Shown: positions 1-5,967, numbered from the stretch's first letter. The stretch is 6,303 nt of DNA from Syntrophobacterales bacterium (GCA_017881765.1 JADGQN010000285.1:1-6303), one strand, 5' to 3'. Translations and numbers: made by a program. Notes: generated by a model from the letters alone, not told the origin.

Positions 1-645
1 CAGTGCTCCCCCGTGGAGGATCAGGGGCAGCTTGGCAGCTGCACGGCGAACGCGCTGGCCGGGGCGCTGGAGTTCCTGATGATCAAGGATAAGAAGCCGT
101 ATGCGGACATGAGTCGGCTATTTATCTATTACAACGAGCGGGTCATGGAGCACACGGTGAACCAGGATTCCGGGGCCATGATCCGTGACGGCGTCAAAAC
201 ACTTGCCAAGCAGGGGGCTTGCACGGAGAAGCTTTGGCCTTACGACATCACGCAATTTACGACGAAACCGACTCCGGCTTGCTACACGGAGGCTCTGAAC
301 TACCAGATCACCTCCTACCAGAGGATCGACACGATCGATGAGATGCGCTCCTGCCTTGCGGATGGGTTCCCGTTTGTCTTTGGGTTCACCGTCTACGAAA
401 GCTTTGAATCCCAGGACGTCGCAAATACCGGTGTGGTGATTATGCCCGGGCCGAATGAGCAGGTAATGGGCGGCCACGCGGTCGTAGGGGTTGGCTATGA
501 CGATTCTCAGAAACGGTTCATTGTGAGAAATTCCTGGGGCGACGGTTGGGGCATGAAGGGTTATTTCACGATTCCCTACGACTACCTGGCGAACAGGAAC
601 CTCTCGGACGACTTCTGGACTATCCGCGCGGGGAAGCAGATTTAG
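1..645 (+). CDS. Papain-family (C1A) cysteine protease, 5'-truncated by window edge
   Basis: The frame is open from base 1, so the gene begins upstream. The GTG at 13 lies inside the conserved active-site region and is not a credible start. Seen: the motif DQGQLGSC with the oxyanion-hole Gln at 22-24 and the nucleophile Cys at 40-42; GGHAVVGVGYD with the catalytic His at 475-477; and RNSWGDGWGMKGY with the catalytic Asn at 529-531 and the flanking Trp/Gly pattern of papains. The complete triad predicts an active endopeptidase. The 214 residues visible make up a nearly full C1A catalytic domain; any signal peptide or propeptide would be off the edge, so location cannot be judged. It converges with the phosphoesterase gene. 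A role in processing a peptide from the radical SAM locus is conceivable, but nothing except proximity suggests it. Confidence 0.92.
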   Translation, partial: QCSPVEDQGQLGSCTANALAGALEFLMIKDKKPYADMSRLFIYYNERVMEHTVNQDSGAMIRDGVKTLAKQGACTEKLWPYDITQFTTKPTPACYTEALNYQITSYQRIDTIDEMRSCLADGFPFVFGFTVYESFESQDVANTGVVIMPGPNEQVMGGHAVVGVGYDDSQKRFIVRNSWGDGWGMKGYFTIPYDYLANRNLSDDFWTIRAGKQI

Positions 646-696
646 ACCTATTGTAATATTCGATCGGCGATAGAGCCGTCCCACCGACAGAAGACG

Positions 697-785
697 GCGC
701 GAGCGTCGGGCGGCTGGGTAAGCTTCTTCCGTAAAACGGAAATTCTAACGACTCCTAGCCTTACCCGGCCGCCCGACGCTCGCGC
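697..785. repeat. Long imperfect inverted repeat between convergent genes
   Basis: Arms 697-722 and 760-785 are 26 nt each and complementary at 25 positions, with the remaining pair a G-T wobble. The 37-nt loop holds a second perfect 6-bp hairpin, TTCCGT (727-732) and ACGGAA (736-741), with loop AAA. Because it lies between the 3' ends of two convergent genes, it could act as a bidirectional transcription barrier. A short T-run (TTTT) follows about 10 bases downstream on the plus strand, and there is none on the other side, so it is not a standard intrinsic terminator. The long GC-rich arms could equally be a REP- or MITE-like palindromic unit. Confidence 0.75.
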
Positions 786-818
786 ACACCGACCCTTTTC
801 TCCATCAGGCCTGCTTCC

Positions 819-2396
819 TCATTTGCCCGTCGTCCGTTTAAGCATCTGTATCCGGACGTTCACTCCCTTCATATAATTCAGAGCATCGCGCCGATCGTTG
901 ATTTTCAGGAAGTTCCGCGCGAGCGCTTCCCTTTCAGGTATGGGGGTTAGCTGGCGGTGCCTCAGGAATGCAATATGAAGCCATCCGCGTAACGTTGGCT
1001 CGACAGGACCCGGCTGTGCTTGGCCCCGACTGATTTGCAAGGCAGGGCTACCTGCGGCTAATTTATCGCCGGCATCGTCCTCGCAGCGAAACCCGGAATC
1101 GGGTGGGTCGGGAAGCCGAGTTGGCGCGTCAGTTCTGGGAGTCGTGACGGAAAGAAGATGGTTGAAGGTATTGGCCTGCCCGTCCCGGTTCGTCAAAGGA
1201 TTAATGGTGAACATATTTTCCAGGGTAGCCAGCAGAGACGAGTGGTCATAAAGCGTATGGTCGATCGTTCCGCGCGGGATTAAGGGCGACACGACAACCG
1301 CGGGCACTCGAACTCCGAGCTGGGTAAAATCGAAGTTGTGATGATTGCTATCGTCGTCTGTAATCGGATCACCGGGGCTGACTATTGCCGGCGGCGGGAC
1401 ATGATCGTAAAAACCACCGTGTTCGTCATAGGTGACTAACAGCACGCTGTCGTTCCAGTGGGGCGAATTCCTGATGGTTTCGTAGACTCTTTTGATGAGC
1501 TTTTCCCCACGGGTAACGTCATCGAGGGGGTGTTGCGAATTCCCACACGTGTAATCACCTGGAGTCAAGGGAAGTACGTTCCCGTAGCTCGGTTCGATGA
1601 AAACGTAAGACGTCGAGAACCCCGGATCGTTTACGGTTTTTTCGAAGTGGTCAAGGCCTTTAAAGTGCCCTTCCAGTCTTGCTTCATGCATACCGTGGAT
1701 AGCGAAGACCTGAGGCAACTCGTCACCCATGAACACAGTCCATTTCAGACCCTTGGCATCGAGACGGTCGTAGATCGTGCCGTTCTCAAAACTGTAACCA
1801 TGGAGAAATGTGGCCGTCACATCCGAAAAACTCGACGGGCTGTCGTCAAGCCCACCGGATGAGGCAGCGTGTATAAAAAAGCGGTTAGGCCAGGTCGGTC
1901 CCGGCAGGGAAGCAAACCAGCGATCGCAAAGGGCGAATTCACGCGCCAGCGTCGTGAGAACCGGCACTTGCTCAGGGGAAAAGCATTTCATGATCTTGGC
2001 CGGGCTGGGTGCACCGCTGGCTCGATAACTCGCAATGAAGCCGCTATTGTTGATCGCAGGATACTTCTTTGTGGTGAGGTCAGGATAAGTGGCGTTCATT
2101 CCGCACAACTGCATGAGAGTATTTTTGAATTCGTGGCCAGGGTCGGGGTCGGGTGCGTTGATTTTTAAGTCTGCCGGAGGAGCGGCCAACACCTGATTGC
2201 CGGGGTCGGTCGGATCAACATTAAAGTGTGGGTTATTGACGAGATCGTCTGCCCGGGTGGGCTGGCCTGTCACCGCGTCAGTGCCTGATAGGCCGGCGAA
2301 TCCCAGCATATGGTCGAAAGAGCGGTTTTCCAACATAAGTACAAAGACATGCTTGATTACCCCTGCGATCTGATTCTGTTGGCCGGCTGTTCCCAT
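819..2396 (-). CDS. Phospholipase C/acid phosphatase-type phosphoesterase
   Basis: The product has 525 residues and belongs to the phosphoesterase family of bacterial phospholipase C and acid phosphatase AcpA (alkaline phosphatase superfold, metal-dependent hydrolysis of phosphate esters). Seen: MLENRSFDH at residues 21-29, where Glu and Asn are metal ligands in the family; GPTWPNRFF near 166-174, whose Thr168 is the likely nucleophile; YDEHGGFYDHVPPP from 323, the second metal cluster; and a late YDHSSLLATLE segment. Length is normal. I chose the ATG at 2396 because AAGGAGGTG precedes it by a few bases. An in-frame ATG at 2498 would add 34 residues, but it lies upstream of the start point expected from the promoter at 2483-2510 and has no good RBS. 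No Sec or Tat signal peptide is visible, unlike most secreted relatives, so it is either cytoplasmic or exported in another way. Substrate cannot be told from sequence. Confidence 0.93.
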   Translation of the reverse strand: MGTAGQQNQIAGVIKHVFVLMLENRSFDHMLGFAGLSGTDAVTGQPTRADDLVNNPHFNVDPTDPGNQVLAAPPADLKINAPDPDPGHEFKNTLMQLCGMNATYPDLTTKKYPAINNSGFIASYRASGAPSPAKIMKCFSPEQVPVLTTLAREFALCDRWFASLPGPTWPNRFFIHAASSGGLDDSPSSFSDVTATFLHGYSFENGTIYDRLDAKGLKWTVFMGDELPQVFAIHGMHEARLEGHFKGLDHFEKTVNDPGFSTSYVFIEPSYGNVLPLTPGDYTCGNSQHPLDDVTRGEKLIKRVYETIRNSPHWNDSVLLVTYDEHGGFYDHVPPPAIVSPGDPITDDDSNHHNFDFTQLGVRVPAVVVSPLIPRGTIDHTLYDHSSLLATLENMFTINPLTNRDGQANTFNHLLSVTTPRTDAPTRLPDPPDSGFRCEDDAGDKLAAGSPALQISRGQAQPGPVEPTLRGWLHIAFLRHRQLTPIPEREALARNFLKINDRRDALNYMKGVNVRIQMLKRTTGK

Positions 2397-2482
2397 GACA
2401 CCTCCTTGTTTGCAGAATACCGGATTGCTTGTGATCCAACGTATAGACGTACGCGAACATAAGCCATATCGGATTTGCTCTG

Positions 2483-2510
2483 ATTTTAATCTAGGCATTT
2501 ATTCTGTAAA
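2483..2510 (-). promoter_or_regulatory. Sigma70-like promoter for the phosphoesterase
   Basis: On the minus strand, TTTACA (2505-2510, 5 of 6 to the -35 consensus) is separated by 16 nt from TAAAAT (2483-2488, 5 of 6 to the -10 consensus). Transcription would start near 2476, giving a leader of about 80 nt before the ATG at 2396. This supports the shorter start for the protein. Confidence 0.55.
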
Positions 2511-2643
2511 TGTAAGTGGTACCACCGCTGGTATGATTCACGCCTCATCGACTCGACCGACCACCTCGTATTTCTTCGATTAGTGTCCAAATGTGGGGAT
2601 AAGCAGGACGGCTTGTTGTTTTTTATTAAGAACACTAATAAAC

Positions 2644-2672
2644 TTGACAGGCCTCAAATAGCTGCTTACATT
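2644..2672 (+). promoter_or_regulatory. Sigma70-like promoter for the radical SAM operon
   Basis: A perfect TTGACA (2644-2649) is separated by 17 nt from TACATT (2667-2672, 4 of 6 to consensus). Transcription would start near 2679, about 130 nt before the radical SAM start codon. An 8-bp inverted repeat (ATTAGTGT at 2579-2586, ACACTAAT at 2632-2639) ends 4 bases upstream of the -35 box and could be a regulator site, though the arms are 45 nt apart. Confidence 0.5.
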
Positions 2673-2678
2673 GGTGTA

Positions 2679-2808
2679 TAGACTTAGGGCAGGCCAAGCC
2701 AGAGTTGCCGCACTGAACTGGCACGAGACCTGCTTGGGCAAAACGCTGCGCCCGCCACTTGTTGATTGCAGGGTGTGAGAACTAGAGCAAACCACATACA
2801 GGAGTTAT
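2679..2808 (+). promoter_or_regulatory. 5' leader of the radical SAM gene, foldable
   Basis: No ORF here looks real. The leader can form an outer stem of GGGCAGG (2687-2693) with CCTGCTT (2729-2735), including two G-U pairs. Inside it, GCC (2698-2700) plus AGTT (2703-2706) can pair with AACT (2716-2719) plus GGC (2720-2722), with a two-base bulge. I do not recognise a known riboswitch class. The start codon at 2809 is preceded by CAGGAG (2799-2804) at a rather short spacing of 4 nt. Confidence 0.25.
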
Positions 2809-4011
2809 ATGTCAGCTACAACGGCCCCTACGTCTCACCCAGTGCAGCAGCCCCTCAGTGATTTGAGTAGCCGACCTCGCCGCTACACTCTTTGCGTTAC
2901 ACTTGGATGCAATCTTGCCTGCACCTATTGTTACATTGGCAAGAACCGCGCAACAATGTCGTTGGCGACTGCCAAGCTATCGGTCGATTTTATTTTTCAT
3001 CACGCCCCTCCCGGCAGCAACATCGAAATCGGCTTTTTTGGCGGAGAGCCGCTTCTGGAATTCCCTCTTGTCCAAAACATCACCGACCTCGTTGAGAGCC
3101 ACCCGTCATACGATCCGGCGCGGGTCAACCTTACGATCACCACCAACGGCACGATTTTCTCAGAAGCTATCGCAACTTTTTTAGAAGCCCATGCCTTCAA
3201 GGTTTGTGTGAGTTGCGACGGGCCGGCTCATGTGCAGAATCTCTTTCGGCGCACATCCGCGGGAAAAGATACCGCGCAGATGGTTGAAAACACATTGATG
3301 GCCGCCCAGCAAGCTTTGCCGAGGGTTTTAGTAAACGCCGTTTATCATCCGCGGACTTTTCGCTACTTGCCTGAGACACTGGACTATCTGTCAGGGTTAG
3401 GGCTGCGACAGATTTTCCTTAATCCTGATTACTCGGCAGGGTGGACCCAACTCGAAGCGGAAGAATTACCGGCGATCTATCGCGCTGTGGCGGACCGCTA
3501 CATTGCCTGGTACCTCAATCACGACCCCCACTTTATTAGCTTGATCGACACAAAAATCGCGGTTCTCATTCGCGGGGGCTACCATCCGTTGGAGCGATGC
3601 CAGATGGGAACCGGGGAACTGGCCATTACACCTGACGGCAGTCTGTATCCGTGCGAGCGGCTGATTGGATCTGGAACCGATGGACAGTATCGTATCGGTT
3701 CCGTTGAACATGGCCTGGATCTGTCCCGTCTTGCCTGCCGGTGCGCTCCCGGCGGCCCGCTTAACCCTGAATGCAACGACTGCTCGATCAAGGATTGCTG
3801 CATGAACTGGTGCGGCTGTTCGAACGCTTTCATGACCGGCTATTACAACCGTGTGGGACCATTTCTCTGCGCGTCGGAACGCGCCGCGATTCAAACCGCC
3901 CTGGATGTCTTCTCAACGCTGGAGCGTCAGCTCGGTCCCGTGTTCCTCCACCATTTGGCTGGCGCACCGCAGTGGAACAGCAGACTGGAACGCAAAGAAG
4001 AAGTGCTATGA
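2809..4011 (+). CDS. Radical SAM/SPASM enzyme, probable peptide maturase
   Basis: The 400-residue protein has the layout of peptide- and protein-modifying radical SAM enzymes. Seen in the N-terminal half: CNLACTYCY with Cys34, Cys38 and Cys41, which bind the [4Fe-4S] cluster that cleaves S-adenosylmethionine; GGEP at 78-81, the SAM amino-group contact; TTNGT at 111-115; and SCDGP at 135-139. The C-terminal half is a SPASM domain for auxiliary clusters: Cys264, a Gly-x4-Cys282 element (DGSLYPC), then Cys322-x2-Cys325-x5-Cys331-x3-Cys335 and, after a gap, Cys354. That is the complete family pattern; Cys310, 312, 330 and 337 are extra. Relatives install thioether, C-C or other bonds on ribosomal peptides or mature sulfatases; no sulfatase is nearby. 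Its stop codon overlaps the ATG of a 22-codon ORF (ATGA), and a 120-residue protein follows, suggesting an operon. Substrate and exact reaction are unknown. Confidence 0.93.
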   Translation: MSATTAPTSHPVQQPLSDLSSRPRRYTLCVTLGCNLACTYCYIGKNRATMSLATAKLSVDFIFHHAPPGSNIEIGFFGGEPLLEFPLVQNITDLVESHPSYDPARVNLTITTNGTIFSEAIATFLEAHAFKVCVSCDGPAHVQNLFRRTSAGKDTAQMVENTLMAAQQALPRVLVNAVYHPRTFRYLPETLDYLSGLGLRQIFLNPDYSAGWTQLEAEELPAIYRAVADRYIAWYLNHDPHFISLIDTKIAVLIRGGYHPLERCQMGTGELAITPDGSLYPCERLIGSGTDGQYRIGSVEHGLDLSRLACRCAPGGPLNPECNDCSIKDCCMNWCGCSNAFMTGYYNRVGPFLCASERAAIQTALDVFSTLERQLGPVFLHHLAGAPQWNSRLERKEEVL

Positions 4012-4076
4012 AGAGTACCCGATCCCCGCCACCCGGCGCAGCAACGCGGCACTTCGGTAACACAACCGCTCACTGA
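4008..4076 (+). CDS. Possible 22-residue peptide ORF coupled to the radical SAM gene
   Basis: The ATG at 4008-4010 overlaps the TGA of the radical SAM gene (4009-4011) in the ATGA arrangement typical of translational coupling. The frame encodes 22 residues, starting MKSTRSPPPG and ending in FGNTTAH, and stops 26 bases before the next start codon. An upstream purine stretch (AAAGAAGAAG) could act as a weak ribosome binding site. It has no Cys, but has three consecutive Pro, two His, one Phe and several Ser/Thr. It could be a tiny RiPP substrate, a coupling peptide that carries ribosomes to the next gene, or chance. Such a short frame is not strong evidence on its own. Confidence 0.3.
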   Translation: MKSTRSPPPGAATRHFGNTTAH

Positions 4077-4102
4077 AACTAAGGACAAAAGGAGACAAGA
4101 CT

Positions 4103-4465
4103 ATGGCTAGCCAAAGCAGTGAATTCTGGACCAGCCCCATTGGGGGGAATTGGGCCTACTGGGTCAAAGCGGCAAAATCGATCGGTGAGTTCGTCCGGGG
4201 CAACAAACTCGCTCCAGTCGTGATTGCGCCGGTTTTCGCCGAGGCGGCACCAGCCGCGAAACGCGTAATTGATCTCGGCATTCGCGGCGGTATAAGGGCT
4301 GCCCATCTGCACTTCGACGACAAAATCTACATGCTGGATGCCGAGCAATGGACTAAATTCTCGGGGAGCATCATTGCGGACAGCACGGCCAAGCTGGCGA
4401 ACGTCAAGAAAGTCAGTTTTGAACAAGCCGTGTTACTGGGGAGCGTAGCTCAAACACTGGGTTAA
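4103..4465 (+). CDS. Uncharacterised 120-residue Cys-free protein, candidate substrate or partner of the radical SAM enzyme
   Basis: The start ATG has a strong ribosome binding site (AAAAGGAG at 4087-4094, 8-nt spacing). I do not recognise the family. Seen: an aromatic N-terminus with Trp9, Trp17, Tyr19 and Trp20 around a Pro-Ile-Gly-Gly-Asn stretch; a hydrophobic, Ala-rich middle (about 36-56); a Gly-Gly-Ile-Arg stretch leading to His-Leu-His at 68-70; then an acidic/aromatic run with Tyr76, Trp83 and Phe86; and a basic, amphipathic C-terminal part. There is no Cys, so any modification would not be a Cys thioether. There is no signal peptide, although the middle segment is nonpolar enough to pack in a core. 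Adjacency and orientation suggest a common transcript with the radical SAM gene. It could be a precursor carrying its own recognition domain, a partner that presents a peptide, or an unrelated small enzyme. Confidence 0.85.
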   Translation: MASQSSEFWTSPIGGNWAYWVKAAKSIGEFVRGNKLAPVVIAPVFAEAAPAAKRVIDLGIRGGIRAAHLHFDDKIYMLDAEQWTKFSGSIIADSTAKLANVKKVSFEQAVLLGSVAQTLG

Positions 4466-4509
4466 ATTTGAGCCCCAAGTTGCCGGTGATCTTCCCCACA
4501 ATTCACCGG
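4448..4509 (+). terminator. Two short hairpins at the end of the radical SAM operon
   Basis: GCTCAAA (4448-4454) pairs with TTTGAGC (4467-4473) across the stop codon of the 120-residue gene. CCGGTGA (4483-4489) pairs with TCACCGG (4503-4509) over a 13-nt loop. Neither is followed by a clear T-run. Together with the palindrome just downstream they may end or stabilise the operon's message. Confidence 0.35.
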
Positions 4510-4511
4510 AG

Positions 4512-4543
4512 GCGTTCCTAAGCCCGCGCGGGCTTAGGAACGC
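4512..4543. repeat. Perfect 32-bp palindrome
   Basis: Bases 4512-4527 and 4528-4543 are exact reverse complements, centred on CCCGC|GCGGG with outer ends GCGTTCC/GGAACGC. As RNA it would form a very stable stem of about 14 bp. There is no T-run on either side. It lies right at the point where the homology of the transposase remnant begins, so it may be a terminator-like hairpin of the upstream operon, an operator, or a junction left by the event that removed the rest of the insertion sequence. Confidence 0.8.
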
Positions 4544-4545
4544 AT

Positions 4546-4914
4546 GACTGCTACGGGATAGGGAAGATCGGCGCCCTCACCATCCTCTATGAGATAGAGA
4601 ACATAAAGAGGTTCCCCCGGGTCCAGGACTTCGTCTCCTATGCCCGGTTGGTAAAATGCGAGAAGACATCCGCCGGGAAGAGCTACGGTACCGGCGGGAA
4701 TAAGATCGGCAACGCTCATCTGAAGTGGGCCTTCTCGGAAGCGGCGGTACTCTTCCTCAAGGGGAATGATCCGGCGAAGAAATGGTTTGAGCGGCTTAGC
4801 AGGAAACACGGCAAAGGGAAAGCACTCTCCATCCTTGCGCATAAGCTGGGAAGAGCAGTCTACTTCATGCTGAAAAACAAGGAGGCATTCAACCAGGAGA
4901 AGTTCTTGAGATAA
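4546..4914 (+). pseudogene. 3' remnant of an IS110-family transposase
   Basis: The frame reads without stops from 4522 to the TAA at 4914, and family-like sequence starts near 4549 with GIGKIGALTILYEI, the helix-hairpin-helix-like PGIGxI region that opens the Transposase_20 domain. It continues through RFPRVQDFVSYARLVKCEKT, SAGKSYGTGGNKIGNAHLKW, KKHGKGKA-like residues and ILAHKLGRAVYFMLK, all typical of IS110/IS1111-type C-termini. The N-terminal RuvC-like (DEDD) domain and any start codon are gone; an in-frame stop (TAA at 4519-4521) and the palindrome replace them. About 122 of the usual 300-400 or more residues remain, so it cannot be an active transposase. The C-terminal serine-containing domain itself has no frameshift, so the truncation is probably not ancient. 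Confidence 0.88.
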
Positions 4915-4974
4915 CCGGAGGGGAGTGGATCAGCCTGAGGTCTAACTGGAACACCTACGGGTACGAGCACGAAC

Positions 4975-5240
4975 CGTCATCTCTTTAAGGGACAAGAGCA
5001 CCCTTGTGCGATAAGCACGAAAGAGATGCTATGACGACGAGACTCTGTAGCCTGCCTGATTCGATTGGCGATCCGCTTCCGCTCCAACAATAGACTTGTT
5101 GCAGGGGTTCTGCCCCTCACCCGAGCCTGGCACTAACTGGGGATCATACCCCGTCACTTCGATGAGGACGGTACGAGGGTAACGATATAGTTTCTAGGTC
5201 GCAAGGAACTGTTCCTTGCAGTCCCGCTTTAGACGGGATG
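4975..5240 (+). ncRNA. Densely structured non-coding segment downstream of the IS110 remnant; candidate guide RNA region
   Basis: No credible ORF. CATCTCTTT (4978-4986) pairs with AAAGAGATG (5020-5028). Directly inside, AAGGG/CCCTT (4987-4991 with 5001-5005) and GTGC/GCAC (5006-5009 with 5015-5018) abut with one unpaired base, giving a neat three-way junction. CGTCAT (4975-4980) can alternatively pair with ATGACG (5031-5036). More hairpins follow: CAACAA/TTGTTG (5085-5090, 5096-5101), AGGGG/CCCCT (5103-5107, 5113-5117), GGGG/CCCC (5139-5142, 5149-5152), GCAAGGAAC/GTTCCTTGC (5201-5209, 5211-5219) and GTCCCG/CGGGAT (5221-5226, 5234-5239). In the IS1111 group of the IS110 family the guide (seek/bridge) RNA lies downstream of the transposase gene, which fits this position. 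Assignment by position and structure only; strand is inferred from the transposase. Confidence 0.4.
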
Positions 5241-5402
5241 AACCTCGATAAGCGTTTGGCACAGAATCTTTATGCCGATGCAAGAAATGAAGCCGGAGCC
5301 GTTGGCAACAAGTCAGATGGTCAGTTGTATGGAAGGGCGAAAGGAACATCTTTTTCGTTCGGGGGGAGATTTATCTATTGACAAGGAGAGGCCTTATAAG
5401 GG
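5241..5402. other. Gene-free stretch between structured segment and cassette border
   Basis: No ORF, tRNA or recognisable insertion-sequence end is visible. CCTTATAAGG (5392-5401) is a 10-bp palindrome directly before the cassette border. CGGGGG (5360-5365) could pair with CCCCCG (5408-5413) across that border. I looked for the left partner of an attC (an RYYYAAC box plus an arm complementary to 5388-5400) within about 150 bases and did not find one. Confidence 0.5.
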
Positions 5403-5708
5403 TTATACCCCCGGCAAGTACCTGTCTATATCGAGTGCTCCGTGAAAAATTCCCAAGATGTCTATAATATTCTTTTCCTTCCGCTGCAAGTACGCTATGC
5501 GGTAGTGACCATACAACAAGATTCTTATTTCTCCCTCAGTTTCAACACGATGTATGTAGCCTATTTCGGGGAATTGGCGGAGTATTTGCGCTTTGTTGTA
5601 GATGCCTTCTACAACCCTGATCGCGGCATTTGGGTTATCGGCCGCGATATAGTCGTGAATATCCTGGAGCCAAGTTTCAGCCTCGGATGTCCACCTTATT
5701 TCTGCCAC
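5403..5708 (-). CDS. RelE/ParE-superfamily toxin of a type II toxin-antitoxin system
   Basis: 101 residues, typical size. Seen: the IRWTSEAE start with an IxWTxxA signature (4-10), an amphipathic helical hairpin with YIAADNPNAA (20-29), FPEIG (46-50), the core strand EIRILLYGHYRIAY (60-73), and a C-terminal strand with IIDILGIFHG (81-90). This order is characteristic of RelE/ParE proteins. ParE members inhibit DNA gyrase and RelE members cleave ribosome-bound mRNA; conserved residues here do not decide between them, although the shape and the Arg/His-rich C-terminal strand are closer to the ParE branch. The start is GTG at 5708, overlapping the antitoxin gene by 13 bases, which suggests coupled translation. 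The stop codon TAA (5405-5403) is the TTA of the cassette's border heptamer. Confidence 0.92.
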   Translation of the reverse strand: MAEIRWTSEAETWLQDIHDYIAADNPNAAIRVVEGIYNKAQILRQFPEIGYIHRVETEGEIRILLYGHYRIAYLQRKEKNIIDILGIFHGALDIDRYLPGV

Positions 5709-5881
5709 GATTTGATCCGGTGCCTTATCGTTTCGTCCGATACAACACGTTCATTTCTGGCGTCATCAAGGCCCTTCTCAACCATACGTTCGAATGCAAG
5801 TTCGCGGATAATCTCCTCGTAGGACGCGTCGTCGGGTTGAGCCTCAATAATCTCTTTCATCTTTTGCTTAACCATGGCCAT
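5696..5881 (-). CDS. Antitoxin of the type II pair (RelB/ParD-like)
   Basis: 61 residues, acidic and mostly helical, with the pattern found in small antitoxins that precede RelE/ParE toxins: an N-terminal segment around EAQPDDASYEEIIRELAFER (13-32), then a charged middle and a C-terminal tail with VVSDETIRHRIKSW that would wrap the toxin. It comes first in the operon, as is usual. The ATG at 5881 is chosen because AGGAGG (5891-5896 on the minus strand) is 9 bases upstream; a second ATG two codons later (5875) is less well placed. I see no clear ribbon-helix-helix or Phd DNA-binding domain, so autoregulation is uncertain. Confidence 0.87.
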   Translation of the reverse strand: MAMVKQKMKEIIEAQPDDASYEEIIRELAFERMVEKGLDDARNERVVSDETIRHRIKSWQK

Positions 5882-5919
5882 AGTAACCTACCTCCTATAC
5901 GGGACACAACATCAAGACT

Positions 5920-5948
5920 ATTATAGCAAAAATGGCTAAGTATTTGAA
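5920..5948 (-). promoter_or_regulatory. Promoter of the toxin-antitoxin operon, inside the cassette
   Basis: On the minus strand, TTCAAA (5943-5948, 4 of 6 to consensus) is separated by 17 nt from a perfect TATAAT (5920-5925). A leader of about 30 nt leads to the AGGAGG ribosome binding site. Having its own promoter is necessary here because the operon faces against the direction of the cassette array. The -10 box sits in the near-palindrome CTATAATAG, a possible operator. Confidence 0.7.
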
Positions 5949-5967
5949 TCATCTTGTTTTTATCGAG

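Noticed and set aside
1..645. The papain-like protease as the dedicated leader peptidase of the radical SAM locus
   Set aside because: It is more than 2 kb away, faces a convergent gene and has its own transcription unit; proximity alone is not evidence.
118..684. Long minus-strand ORF of 188 codons over the protease gene
   Set aside because: It lies opposite a frame with a complete papain triad, and its translation has the Arg/Pro/His-rich look of a shadow frame.
697..785. The long inverted repeat as an attC site
   Set aside because: It lacks RYYYAAC and GTTRRRY core boxes at its ends and has no extrahelical base pattern.
2397..2498. 34-residue N-terminal extension of the phosphoesterase from the ATG at 2498
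   Set aside because: It has no ribosome binding site, it would start upstream of the expected transcription start, and a strong AAGGAGG precedes the ATG at 2396.
2579..2639. 8-bp inverted repeat ATTAGTGT/ACACTAAT as insertion-sequence ends
   Set aside because: The 45-bp interior is too small for an element and no target duplication is seen; at most it is a regulator site.
2580..2795. 71-codon minus-strand ORF in the spacer before the radical SAM gene
   Set aside because: No ribosome binding site, no recognisable motif, and it overlaps the better supported promoter and leader.
4534..4842. 102-codon minus-strand ORF
   Set aside because: It is the complement of the IS110 transposase remnant, whose plus-strand frame has clear family motifs.
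5130..5195. Resemblance to the catalytic core of a group I intron: GATATAGTTTC near 5184 resembles the S element, and TACCC/GGGTA with the CGTC/GACG hairpin resembles P8
   Set aside because: The best partner for the P7 strand (AACT near 5135) lacks the conserved G-C pair of the guanosine-binding site, no P and Q elements or intron ends are found, and the position is better explained by the insertion-sequence tail.
5241..5400. Group II intron remnant (IIC-attC type) next to the cassette
   Set aside because: No domain V hairpin or reverse-transcriptase motif could be found on either strand.
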